Origin: Mesobacillus jeotgali
GTDB taxonomy: Bacteria; Bacillota; Bacilli; Bacillales; Cytobacillaceae
DNA length: 64,000 nucleotides
NCBI RefSeq assembly: GCF_031759225.1
Contig: NZ_CP134494.1
Coordinates: 1,486,501-1,550,500, forward strand
Reading direction: 5' to 3'
Of the stretch, positions 16,839 through 25,558 are shown in pieces; the stretch's first letter is position 1, and every line of letters begins with the position of its first letter. A program made the position numbers and the translations under genes. The notes under the pieces are model-generated. The model ran no database searches, was not told the origin of the DNA, and saw only the letters and a list, made by a program, of their open reading frames with translations.

Positions 16839-17732
16839 ATGTCATCAATTTCCGAATTCCACCTATTGTCTGTGCTAGCGCAGGAAATGAATATGCGTAA
16901 GGCAGCGGAGAGGTTATTTGTTTCACAGCCTGCTTTATCCCAAAGACTGCAATCGATTGAGAAGGATTGGGGGACAAAATTGTTCCTCCGCTCCCAGAAA
17001 GGGCTGACATTGACTCCTGCGGGAGAAGTCGTCATCCAATTTGTCAACGACACCATTGCCAGGGAAGAAAAAGCCAGGGAATCCATCCATGCATTTAATT
17101 CGGAGGTGTATGGAACCCTTAAAATAGCTGTAGCATCTATTGTTGGACAGAATTGGCTGCCCCAGGTCTTAAAGAAATACGTTAACCGTTATCCCCAGGC
17201 GAAAATATCACTTGTGACTGGCTGGAGCAGTGAAATATCAAAGGCATTATATGAAGATCAGGTGCACATAGGGATCATCAGGGGCACACCAGATTGGAAG
17301 GGTGTCAAAATCCACTTATTCAAGGACAGTCTTTATTTAGTTGATACAGAAATAACGAGTCCTGAACAAGTATTGGATACAGACAGGCCATTTATCCAGT
17401 TTAAAAGTGATTCGAATTATTATCAGGAAATACAGGATTGGTGGTTGAGGCAATTCCAGACAGCGCCGAAAAGAACAATCATTGTTGACCAGATTGAAAC
17501 CTGTAAACAAATGACCTTCAACGGCATTGGCTACGCAATTCTTCCGGCAATAACCCTGAACGGGGCGGAAAAAGACATCTTTAAAGTTCCGCTTCATGAC
17601 GAAAACAATGAACCTTTGGGAAGGGATACCTGGCTTCTGGGGTATGAATCTGCCTTCCGTTTGAAGCAAGTCCAGGCTTTCATTGATATCGTCAAAGAAC
17701 ATATAGTTGAAACGAACGAATCCGATAAATAG
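16839..17732 (+). CDS. ccpC: LysR-type regulator CcpC
   Basis: The N-terminal winged helix-turn-helix has the NMRKAAERLFVSQPALSQRL recognition region. The effector domain carries VTGWSSEISKALYEDQVHIG and VDQIETCKQMTFNGIGYAILP, which match B. subtilis CcpC almost word for word. CcpC represses the tricarboxylic acid genes citZ and citB and senses citrate. At 297 residues it is full length. Unlike B. subtilis it directly precedes dapH here. A candidate CcpC operator lies just upstream of the ATG. Confidence 0.94.
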   Translation: MSSISEFHLLSVLAQEMNMRKAAERLFVSQPALSQRLQSIEKDWGTKLFLRSQKGLTLTPAGEVVIQFVNDTIAREEKARESIHAFNSEVYGTLKIAVASIVGQNWLPQVLKKYVNRYPQAKISLVTGWSSEISKALYEDQVHIGIIRGTPDWKGVKIHLFKDSLYLVDTEITSPEQVLDTDRPFIQFKSDSNYYQEIQDWWLRQFQTAPKRTIIVDQIETCKQMTFNGIGYAILPAITLNGAEKDIFKVPLHDENNEPLGRDTWLLGYESAFRLKQVQAFIDIVKEHIVETNESDK

Positions 17733-17877
17733 TTTTTCTTGTTTTAAAAACTTTTGTTTGTTAAAGTAATTTTTAGAAAAGCCTGTTTCCCCTGTTTTGC
17801 TTAAATAGATTAATTCTATTAAAGACATCACGCTAGCGGGATGAGGCAAATCATACATAATTTGGAGGTAAACGTAT

Positions 17878-18588
17878 ATGAAGATGATGGATGCAAACGA
17901 AATTATTTCGTTTATTCAAAATAGCAAAAAAGCAACTCCAGTAAAGGTATATATTAAAGGTGATCTTGAAGGAATCGACTTTGGCGAGAATGCCAAGACA
18001 TTCATCACAGGCAACACTGGCGTTATTTTCGGTGAGTGGGCTGAAATCAACCCGGCAATCGAAGCTAACCAGGCTAAAATTGAAGATTATGTCATTGAAA
18101 ATGACCGCAGGAATTCAGCCATTCCATTGTTGGACATGAAAAATATCAAGGCACGTATTGAACCAGGTGCCATCATCAGGGACCAGGTTGAAATCGGAGA
18201 CAATGCAGTTATCATGATGGGTGCATCCATTAATATTGGTGCTGTTGTAGGCGAGGGCACGATGATCGACATGAATGTTGTCCTTGGCGGACGTGCAACT
18301 GTCGGCAAGAATTGCCACATCGGTGCTGGCTCTGTGCTTGCTGGTGTCATTGAGCCACCTTCAGCTAAGCCAGTTGTTGTTGAAGATGATGTAGTCATCG
18401 GTGCAAATGCTGTTGTCCTTGAGGGCGTAACAGTAGGTAAGGGTGCTGTAGTCGCTGCGGGAGCAATTGTAATCGACGATGTGCCTCCTTACACAGTTGT
18501 AGCTGGAACACCAGCACGCGTCATCAAGGAAATCGATGAGAAAACGAAATCAAAAACTGAAATCAAGCAAGAGCTTCGCCAGCTTTAA
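17878..18588 (+). CDS. dapH: Tetrahydrodipicolinate N-acetyltransferase
   Basis: The 236-residue enzyme acetylates tetrahydrodipicolinate with acetyl-CoA, the first step of the acetyl branch of lysine and diaminopimelate synthesis. The N-terminal alpha domain (about 1-85) precedes a left-handed beta helix of hexapeptide repeats (from [19 protein letters not shown] to [20 protein letters not shown]). GGAGG lies 9 nt before the ATG. It forms an operon with dapL; a hairpin sits in the 60-nt gap. No lysine riboswitch is visible upstream. Confidence 0.97.
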   Translation: MKMMDANEIISFIQNSKKATPVKVYIKGDLEGIDFGENAKTFITGNTGVIFGEWAEINPAIEANQAKIEDYVIENDRRNSAIPLLDMKNIKARIEPGAIIRDQVEIGDNAVIMMGASINIGAVVGEGTMIDMNVVLGGRATVGKNCHIGAGSVLAGVIEPPSAKPVVVEDDVVIGANAVVLEGVTVGKGAVVAAGAIVIDDVPPYTVVAGTPARVIKEIDEKTKSKTEIKQELRQL

Positions 18589-18595
18589 TAGGGAG

Positions 18596-18633
18596 AAAGA
18601 AAGCGTGGATATTGGGTCCGCGCTTTCTTTAGT
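18596..18633 (+). terminator. Hairpin between dapH and dapL (partial terminator or attenuator)
   Basis: The stem AAAGAAAGCG / CGCTTTCTTT closes a loop with an extra GG/CC pairing. Its own TTTCTTT arm serves as a short U tract. Because dapL follows within 20 nt, it probably tunes read-through rather than ending the operon. Confidence 0.65.
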
Positions 18634-18648
18634 AAGGGAGAGAACGCT

Positions 18649-19773
18649 ATGGATTTTAATACTTTCATTAAAATTAGAAGAGATTTGCATCAAATTCCTG
18701 AATTGGGTTTCAAGGAGTTCAAAACTCAGGCTTATCTCCTTGAATACTTAAGCAGACTTCCCCAGGACACCCTGGAAATTAAGACATGGAAGACCGGGAT
18801 TTTTGTAAGGGTTAAGGGAATGAACCCCAAAAAAACGATTGGTTATAGAGCAGATATCGACGGACTTCCGATCACAGAAGCAACCGGTTTGGAATTCAAG
18901 TCCCTTCACGATGGGCAAATGCATGCATGCGGCCATGACTTTCATATGACCATAGCTCTTGGGTTGATTTCCTATTTCGTTGCTCATCCGATTGATGACC
19001 ATTTGCTGTTCATCTTCCAGCCTGCGGAGGAAGGGCCCGGTGGTGCCGAGCCAATGCTTAAGACTGAGGTCATGCAGGAATGGAAGCCAGATATGATCAT
19101 TGCCTTGCATATTGCTCCTGAATACCCGGTAGGAACGATTGCAACACGAGAAGGCCTGCTTTTCGCCAATACATCCGAGTTGTTCATTGATCTTGAAGGA
19201 AAAGGCGGGCATGCGGCATATCCGCACCAGACTAATGATATGGTCGTCGCAGCATGTGCTCTTGTGAATCAGCTTCAGTCTGTTATTTCTAGAAACGTTG
19301 ATCCACTCGACAGTGCTGTCATTACGATTGGCAAGATCACTGGAGGCACCGTGCAAAACATCATCGCAGAAACAGCAAGGCTTGAAGGAACGATTCGCAC
19401 CCTGTCTGTTGAATCCATGGCTAGAGTGAAGGAAAGAATTGAGGCACTGGTCAAGGGAGTTGAGGTCGGCTATCAATGCAGGACGTCGATCGACTATGGA
19501 GCCATGTACCATCAAGTCTATAATAATGAAGAACTGGCACGTGACTTTATCGCATTTGCTGAGGAAAAAGAGAATATCGACGTGATTGTTTGTAAAGAAG
19601 CAATGACGGGAGAAGACTTTGGCTATATGCTTAAAGAAATTCCTGGCTTCATGTTCTGGCTCGGCGTTAATTCAGACCATGGACTTCATCATGCAAAGCT
19701 GGATCCGGATGAGGATGCTATTAAGACGGCAGTTGACCTTCTTACTACTTATATTAAGTATAAAAGTAAATAG
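18649..19773 (+). CDS. dapL: N-acetyldiaminopimelate deacetylase (M20 family)
   Basis: The 374-residue M20 metallohydrolase removes the acetyl group from N-acetyl-LL-diaminopimelate. The metal site is visible: [19 protein letters not shown] and [13 protein letters not shown]. The lid domain begins near residue 178 ([16 protein letters not shown]). It aligns with B. subtilis YkuR, which follows dapH in the same order. GGGAGAG lies upstream of the ATG. Confidence 0.96.
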   Translation: MDFNTFIKIRRDLHQIPELGFKEFKTQAYLLEYLSRLPQDTLEIKTWKTGIFVRVKGMNPKKTIGYRADIDGLPITEATGLEFKSLHDGQMHACGHDFHMTIALGLISYFVAHPIDDHLLFIFQPAEEGPGGAEPMLKTEVMQEWKPDMIIALHIAPEYPVGTIATREGLLFANTSELFIDLEGKGGHAAYPHQTNDMVVAACALVNQLQSVISRNVDPLDSAVITIGKITGGTVQNIIAETARLEGTIRTLSVESMARVKERIEALVKGVEVGYQCRTSIDYGAMYHQVYNNEELARDFIAFAEEKENIDVIVCKEAMTGEDFGYMLKEIPGFMFWLGVNSDHGLHHAKLDPDEDAIKTAVDLLTTYIKYKSK

Positions 19774-19841
19774 ATCACTGGGTTTGTCATTCATCTTTAA
19801 TGACCGATTATAACTGACATTCCAATAAAGAGGTGTTCGAT

Positions 19842-20297
19842 ATGAGATTGCGCCAGCCTATGCCTGAAATTTCCGGAGCCACTCAATGGCTCAATGGCGA
19901 GTATACTAGAGGACAGCTGGTTGGTGAAAAACCGACATTGATCCATTTTTGGTCAATCAGCTGTCATCTATGCAAGGTAGCGATGCCATCAGTGAATGAA
20001 CTTCGTGACAATTATAAAGACAAATTGAATGTGATGTCTGTCCATATGCCCAGGTCAGAAAAAGACAAGAATATCGATGAAATCCAACAGGTCGCAGAAG
20101 AACATCAGATTACCCAGCCAATCTTCGTTGATGATGAACTTAAATTAACTGGATCCTTTGAAAACCAATATGTCCCTGCCTACTATCTCTTTGACAGAAG
20201 CGGTCAATTGAGGCATTTCCAGGCAGGCGGCAGTGGGCTGAAGATGCTTGAAAAGCGTGTGATCCGAGTCCTCGAAGAAACGGAAAAAGAAGAATAG
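19842..20297 (+). CDS. ykuV: Thiol-disulfide oxidoreductase YkuV
   Basis: The 151-residue cytoplasmic thioredoxin-fold protein carries the active site WSISCHLCKVAMP. It matches B. subtilis YkuV along its length, including VHMPRSE and RHFQAGGSGLKMLEKRV. The start is ATG (MRLRQPMPE) 6 nt after AAAGAGGTG; a GTG three codons earlier overlaps that SD. The cis-proline is in YVPAYYLFD. It follows dapL by 68 nt and could share its transcript. Confidence 0.94.
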   Translation: MRLRQPMPEISGATQWLNGEYTRGQLVGEKPTLIHFWSISCHLCKVAMPSVNELRDNYKDKLNVMSVHMPRSEKDKNIDEIQQVAEEHQITQPIFVDDELKLTGSFENQYVPAYYLFDRSGQLRHFQAGGSGLKMLEKRVIRVLEETEKEE

Positions 20298-20320
20298 AGT
20301 TGATTAGAGGGTCTGTTAAA

Positions 20321-20485
20321 GGACATTTACCTTCATAAAGATTCCGAATTTGTCCGATAGGATGCTTCTTACGGACATTTTTCTTCATTATGATTCCAAA
20401 TTTGTCCGATAGAGCTCTTCTAATGGACATTTTCCTTCATAAAACCATGAGTTTGTCCGTTAGAGTTTCTCTAACGGGCATTTGT
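20321..20485. repeat. Tandem palindromic repeat array, period 51-52 bp
   Basis: Units start at 20321, 20373, 20425 and 20476, each beginning GGACATTT (GGGCATTT in the last, which is partial). Each unit contains TTTGTCCG(A/T)TAG followed by its near-complement leading into the next GGACA. The best hairpin is at the last junction: TGTCCGTTAGAG / CTCTAACGGGCA with a 3-nt loop. The array fills the space between ykuV and yknU. Confidence 0.85.
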
Positions 20486-20747
20486 TTGCAAACTATTTGG
20501 TTTCTTCCAATCAAACCTTCGAATTTTCCTCTTATCAGTAAATATCAGACAATTCCCATATACAAAAAAATAAAAAAATTCTAACAAAGTACTGGAAAAA
20601 TATTTCGAAACTCGATATATTAATGTATACGTGCATTTTATTTTTACTAAGCTTTTCCATAATTTTTCGAATTGCTGGGACCTTTAAGCTTTTACAGAGA
20701 AAGAAAAACGCCTAAAGATCTCTAATTTTCCAAAGGGGGGGAAATGA
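20486..20747. other. AT-rich gene-free stretch before yknU
   Basis: No open frame with an SD is visible. It is very AT-rich and probably holds the yknU promoter (a TATATTAATGTATAC region near 20615-20630), but I cannot assign -35 and -10 boxes with confidence. Confidence 0.4.
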
Positions 20748-22496
20748 ATGGAGACATTCAAAAAATTAAAGGAGTATTATTGGCCTTTTAAAAATTATTT
20801 TATATGGTCAATATTATTCATGTTGGTCGTAACGGCAATCACAGTCGTTTATCCGATGATCCTGCAGCTTACCATCGATGAAGCAGTCATTGGGGGGCGC
20901 TATGATCTGATTCCGATCCTGGCTGCCGGTTTTGTGGGATCTATGGTCGTGAAAGGGATCTGTACTTACGTTTATCAATATACAGGCGACCTGTTCGGGA
21001 TCCATTCCGTCTATAAGCTAAGAAACTCGCTCTATGAAAAGCTTCAGTTTTTATCCTTCCGATACTATGACAATGCGAAGACCGGAGATTTAATGTCGAG
21101 GCTTACTGCCGATGTGGAAGGATTCCGCTTTTTCCTCAGCTTTGGCTTCTCGGAATTAATCCGTTTTGTCCTTTTGATTGGAATTAGTTTTTCAGTCATG
21201 TTCTATTATTCTATTTCATTGACTTTTGTGACTCTAGCTACGCTGCCATTCCTGGCTGTTGTTGTTTATAAATTTGACCGGGCAGTCCATCCGGCGTTCA
21301 GGGGAATCCGTAAATCATTCGGTAAGCTGAATACTAAAGTCCAGGAGAATATCAGTGGCATCAACACGGTCAAATCTCTTTCCCGTGAAGATTATGAGAT
21401 AGGCAGATTCAATGCATCGAATGGAAATTACAAAGACCAATATTTGTTCACTTCAGAAATTTGGGCTAAATATTTCCCGTTAATGGAGTTTTTGGGCAAT
21501 CTGAGTGTCGTCCTTCTCTTAGGATATGGTGGTTTCCTGGTTATGAATGACTCCTTGCTTCCAGGGGAGCTGGTAGCTTTCTACAGTCTTGTTTGGTACA
21601 TCATGTGGCCAATCATGAACTTGGGATTCGTTGTGAACCTATTTTCCCAATCGAAAGCATCGGGCGAAAGATTATTGGAAATTCTTGAAGCTGATGAGGA
21701 GATTGAAGAGAAGCGTGGAGCACTGCAGATTGAAAAGCTGTCGGGTGATGTGGAGTTCAAAAATGTAACCCTCCGTTATGGAAATGACGAAAATGAAGCA
21801 TTATATGATATTACCTTTAAAGCACGGCCTGGGCAGACCATTGGTTTGATCGGTTCGACAGGTTCAGGAAAAACAAGCATTACCCAGCTGATGACTAGGT
21901 TTTATGAACCGGTCGCTGGCCAGGTACTGATCGATGGCAGGGATATAAAGGATTATTCCATTCGTTCGCTTCGGAGCAATATAGGAATTGTCCTTCAGGA
22001 ATCCTTCCTCTTTTCTTCCTCGATCAAGGCCAATATTTCTTACGGGAATCCAGATGCCACGATGGAGGAAATCATCGCTGCTGCTAAAAGGGCTCAGGCA
22101 CATAGTTTTATAATGGAGCTTCCGGATGGCTACGATACGATTCTTGGAGAAAGAGGAATGGGGTTGTCTGGTGGCCAAAAGCAAAGGATTGCGATTGCCA
22201 GGGCGATTTGTGTCAATCCAAGCATTTTGATCCTTGATGATGCCACAAGCGCAGTAGATATGGAAACTGAATTCAAGATTCAACAAGCGCTGATGGAAGT
22301 CATGAAGGGACGGACGACCTTCATCATCGCACACCGTATTTCCTCCCTGAAGCATGCAGATGAAATTCTTGTTCTTGAAAATGGGTCAATTGCTGAGCGA
22401 GGAACCCATGAACAACTGATCAAAAATGGCGGAAGCTATCAAAAAATCTATGATATTCAGTTTAAAGACCGCCAGAAGGTATCGCAAACTGGCTGA
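20748..22496 (+). CDS. yknU: ABC exporter half, degenerate ATP-site subunit (YknU-like)
   Basis: The 582-residue half transporter has a six-helix membrane domain (about 1-310) and an ATPase domain with Walker A GSTGSGKT, Q-loop, canonical signature LSGGQ and Walker B ILILDDATSAVD. The residue after Walker B is Asp instead of the catalytic Glu. Its partner yknV has the complementary defect, the pattern of a heterodimeric exporter with one degenerate ATP site. Gene order matches B. subtilis yknU-yknV. AAGGGGGGG precedes the ATG. Substrate unknown; multidrug or peptide export is possible. Confidence 0.88.
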   Translation: METFKKLKEYYWPFKNYFIWSILFMLVVTAITVVYPMILQLTIDEAVIGGRYDLIPILAAGFVGSMVVKGICTYVYQYTGDLFGIHSVYKLRNSLYEKLQFLSFRYYDNAKTGDLMSRLTADVEGFRFFLSFGFSELIRFVLLIGISFSVMFYYSISLTFVTLATLPFLAVVVYKFDRAVHPAFRGIRKSFGKLNTKVQENISGINTVKSLSREDYEIGRFNASNGNYKDQYLFTSEIWAKYFPLMEFLGNLSVVLLLGYGGFLVMNDSLLPGELVAFYSLVWYIMWPIMNLGFVVNLFSQSKASGERLLEILEADEEIEEKRGALQIEKLSGDVEFKNVTLRYGNDENEALYDITFKARPGQTIGLIGSTGSGKTSITQLMTRFYEPVAGQVLIDGRDIKDYSIRSLRSNIGIVLQESFLFSSSIKANISYGNPDATMEEIIAAAKRAQAHSFIMELPDGYDTILGERGMGLSGGQKQRIAIARAICVNPSILILDDATSAVDMETEFKIQQALMEVMKGRTTFIIAHRISSLKHADEILVLENGSIAERGTHEQLIKNGGSYQKIYDIQFKDRQKVSQTG

Positions 22497-22577
22497 AATG
22501 GAAACTGAAAATGGTTAATATCTGTTCGCCGTTTTGGTCATTGCACCAGTTATCTACAATGTACAGGGGGGAAGGTT

Positions 22578-24395
22578 TTGAGCAAGAATAAAAACTCTCA
22601 AGTTTTAAAAAGGTTCCATTATTCTACTGACCAGGTTATTGATAAACCTTTTAACTGGAAACAAATGTCAAGGCTTTTCGGTTATATGCTTCCATACAAA
22701 AAGACGCTAGTTCCGCTGTCGATTGCTATGGTATTAATCACAACAGCAGTAAGATTGGCGATCCCAATTTTGATTGGGATCTACACACTTGACAGAGCTG
22801 TAAAAAACAAGGACGCCACAATGCTTTTCTGGCTGGTCGCACTCATAGCAGGGCTTTATTCAGCTTCTTATTTCGCAAATATATTCAGGATTCGCTGGAT
22901 GAATCAATTAGGCCAGAATGTCATTTATGATTTGCGCAAACATTTATTCACACATGTGCAAAATCTATCTCATCGCTTTTTTGACCAGCGTTCAGCGGGG
23001 TCCATACTAGTCAGAATCATGAATGATATCAATTCCCTCCAGGAATTATTCACCAATGGTGTCATCAATTTATTGATGGACATCGTTTTGCTGATCGGTA
23101 TCTTCTTTATCCTGTTTTCGCTAAGTCCACAGCTTACATTGGCAATCATGATCATTTTACCGATCATGTTCTTGATCTCAACAAAGCTGAGAAAAAACAT
23201 CCGACGCTCCTGGCAGGATGTGCGTATGAAGCAATCCAAGTTGAATTCCCACTTGAATGAAAGCATTCAAGGAATCAGGGTTACACAATCTTTTACTCAG
23301 GAAAAAGAAAACATGGCCTTTTTTGATGGAGTCAATGATGAGACCTTCCAGAGCTGGAAGTCTGCTTCACAGAAAAATGCGATGTTCCGTCCGATGGTTG
23401 AACTGACCAATGCTCTTGGAACGGCAGTTTTGATTTGGTACGGAGCAAGCTTGATCCAGAATGGAACGATCTCAATTGGGGTATTCGTCTCATTTGCGTT
23501 TTACCTTGGCATGTTCTGGGAGCCAATTTCAAGGCTCGGACAGGTGTATAATCAATTATTAATGGGGATGGCTTCATCAGAACGTATCTTTGAGTTCCTT
23601 GATGAAAAACCAATTGTTTCTGAAGCGGATCAAGCTATCGAACTTGAAGATATGCGAGGGGAAATCAAGTTTGACAAAGTCGTGTTTTCCTATGATGACA
23701 AGCGAACGGCACTAAAAGGAATCAATCTTGAAATGAAGGCTGGCCAAACGGTTGCCCTCGTCGGCCACACAGGGTCTGGTAAGACAACGATCGCCAATTT
23801 GATCAGCAGGTTCTATGACCCTACTTCAGGGAAAGTATTGGTAGATGGCCATGATTTAAAAGAGGTTTCTATAGGCAGCCTTAGGAAACATATCAGCATA
23901 GTCCTGCAGGATACCTTCATTTTTTCTGGGACGATTTACGATAATATTCTTTTTGGCCGGCCGGATGCCACAGAGGAAGAAGTAAAGGCGGCTGCCGAAG
24001 CTGTAGGGGCGTCAGAATTCATCAAGAAACTCCCTAATGGCTATCAAACAGAAGTGGAAGAGAGGGGAAATATCCTTTCAGTCGGTGAAAGGCAGCTCCT
24101 TTCCTTCGCCAGGGCATTGCTTGCGAATCCAAGAATCCTGATCATGGATGAAGCGACAGCCAGCATTGATACTGAAACAGAAGTGAAAATCCAAAAGGCA
24201 TTGAAAACACTGTTGAACGGCAGAACGGCGATCATCATTGCCCACAGACTTTCGACCATCCGGGAAGCGGATAATATCTTCGTGCTGGAGAATGGCCTGA
24301 TCATTGAACGAGGCAATCATGATCAATTGATGGATCTTCAGGGAGAATACCATGATCTTGTTAAAGCACAATTCAATATGCTTGATGCAGTGTAA
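22578..24395 (+). CDS. yknV: ABC exporter half, catalytic subunit (YknV-like)
   Basis: The 605-residue half transporter has an N-terminal extension, six TM helices (about 45-330), Walker A GHTGSGKT and Walker B ILIMDEATASID with catalytic Glu. Its signature is SVGERQ instead of LSGGQ. In the heterodimer this odd signature pairs with the Asp-bearing Walker B of yknU, so all changes fall in a single composite ATP site. It lies 81 nt after yknU. The start is TTG after GGGGGGAAGG. Confidence 0.88.
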   Translation: MSKNKNSQVLKRFHYSTDQVIDKPFNWKQMSRLFGYMLPYKKTLVPLSIAMVLITTAVRLAIPILIGIYTLDRAVKNKDATMLFWLVALIAGLYSASYFANIFRIRWMNQLGQNVIYDLRKHLFTHVQNLSHRFFDQRSAGSILVRIMNDINSLQELFTNGVINLLMDIVLLIGIFFILFSLSPQLTLAIMIILPIMFLISTKLRKNIRRSWQDVRMKQSKLNSHLNESIQGIRVTQSFTQEKENMAFFDGVNDETFQSWKSASQKNAMFRPMVELTNALGTAVLIWYGASLIQNGTISIGVFVSFAFYLGMFWEPISRLGQVYNQLLMGMASSERIFEFLDEKPIVSEADQAIELEDMRGEIKFDKVVFSYDDKRTALKGINLEMKAGQTVALVGHTGSGKTTIANLISRFYDPTSGKVLVDGHDLKEVSIGSLRKHISIVLQDTFIFSGTIYDNILFGRPDATEEEVKAAAEAVGASEFIKKLPNGYQTEVEERGNILSVGERQLLSFARALLANPRILIMDEATASIDTETEVKIQKALKTLLNGRTAIIIAHRLSTIREADNIFVLENGLIIERGNHDQLMDLQGEYHDLVKAQFNMLDAV

Positions 24396-24423
24396 AAAGC
24401 CTTCCTTGTGAAGGCTTTTTTTT
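24394..24423 (+). terminator. Terminator of yknUV
   Basis: The stem AAAAAGCCTTC / GAAGGCTTTTT with a CTTGT loop is followed by further T residues and overlaps the yknV stop. Confidence 0.93.
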
Positions 24424-24520
24424 CGAAGCTGAAGCAAAACTGGTTTCTCAGCCAATCTGTAACTTTTTAGCAGAGTAACCGTCCAATTGATAAATAGACG
24501 TGCTTTAAGGGGGCCTTTCA

Positions 24521-25474
24521 TTGTTGAGAAAGATAGGTATTATGGGTATTCTGTTCGTCCTTTTGCTGGCAGGCTGCAGCGGGGGGATGTCACAGGATGA
24601 CAGTAGCAAGATGAGTTCTGAAGGTGATATGAATTCTGCTGCTGACATGGAAAATTCAAGTGATGATATTGCTTTTTCGGAAAATGAAGAAGATAACGCT
24701 GTTGCCGGAGAGAAATCAAAAGCAGAGGAACAGTCCGAGCTAAAGGCAGACGATACGGCAGCCCAGCGGATGGTCATCTATAATGCAGAAATGGATATCA
24801 GGGTGGAGAGCTTTGAAAAAGCGCGCAATGCCCTTGAGCAAAAAGCAATAGCCTATAATGGCTATATTGTACAGTCTGATTCAAATCGTTTTGATGGAGA
24901 ACAGCAAAGCGGTACGATGACTTTCAGGATTCCTCAGGAGCATTTTAATGCTTTCTTGAGTGAGGCTGAGGGTTTATCTGTTCAAGTTAATCATCGCCGT
25001 GTTAGCGGTCAGGACGTTACGGAGGAGTATGTAGACCTTGAATCACGATTAAAGTCCAAGAAAGCTGTTGAAGGGAGGCTGCTGGATTTCATGAAGCAGG
25101 CTCAGAAAACGGAGGACCTGTTGAAAATTTCGTCTGACCTGGCCAATGTCCAGGAGGAAATTGAACAAATTGCCGGAAGGAAGAAATTCCTCGAAAACCA
25201 GACTGCACTTTCTACGGTGACCATTACCCTGCAGGAAAATGAAGTGCCTGTTCCGAAAATAGACAATGACAGCCTCAATACCTGGCAGAAAATCAAAAAG
25301 CAGTTCGCAGATAATATCAATATCTTGCTGGCAGCTGGCTCAGGGATCATTGTATTCTTTATTGGAAACCTGCCAATTCTCTTAATCGTAGGAGCCGTGG
25401 TAGCAGCGGTCATTTATTTTGTTAGAAAGAAAGCTTTGCGAAGGCAAAATAATAACGTGGATTCCAATAGCTAA
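24521..25474 (+). CDS. DUF4349 lipoprotein
   Basis: The lipobox LLAGCSGG near residue 19 makes this a lipoprotein. A long acidic, Ser/Asp/Glu-rich linker (about 22-80) leads to a DUF4349 domain with VIYNAEMDIRVESFEKA, FRIPQEHFNAFL and EEYVDLESRLKSKKA. A coiled coil (about 190-240) precedes a C-terminal TM helix (about 268-305) with a basic tail. Role unknown; envelope stress or transport is possible. The start is TTG, 7 nt after AAGGGGG. Confidence 0.88.
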   Translation: MLRKIGIMGILFVLLLAGCSGGMSQDDSSKMSSEGDMNSAADMENSSDDIAFSENEEDNAVAGEKSKAEEQSELKADDTAAQRMVIYNAEMDIRVESFEKARNALEQKAIAYNGYIVQSDSNRFDGEQQSGTMTFRIPQEHFNAFLSEAEGLSVQVNHRRVSGQDVTEEYVDLESRLKSKKAVEGRLLDFMKQAQKTEDLLKISSDLANVQEEIEQIAGRKKFLENQTALSTVTITLQENEVPVPKIDNDSLNTWQKIKKQFADNINILLAAGSGIIVFFIGNLPILLIVGAVVAAVIYFVRKKALRRQNNNVDSNS

Positions 25475-25520
25475 AGAAAAGAGGTGCCAGGATCCTGATT
25501 GAAATTTAATTCAAAGCAGG

Positions 25521-25556
25521 AAAAAGCCGTTGCGACCATAATCGCAACGGCTTTTC
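25521..25556. terminator. Bidirectional terminator before rnjA end
   Basis: The 10-bp stem GCCGTTGCGA / TCGCAACGGC is flanked by AAAAA and TTTT and is shared by the DUF4349 gene and convergent rnjA. Confidence 0.92.
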
Positions 25557-25558
25557 TA

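Noticed and set aside
17733..17877. Lysine riboswitch upstream of dapH
   Set aside because: The gap is only 145 nt and shows neither the L-box core sequences nor a terminator/antiterminator pair.
18748..19515. A 255-codon minus-strand frame over dapL
   Set aside because: It is a shadow of the conserved dapL frame, without an SD; composition is atypical (many His, Cys and Trp).
20321..20584. Small open frames in the 52-bp array region
   Set aside because: The frames arise from the repeat itself, lack SDs and run on opposite strands without conservation.
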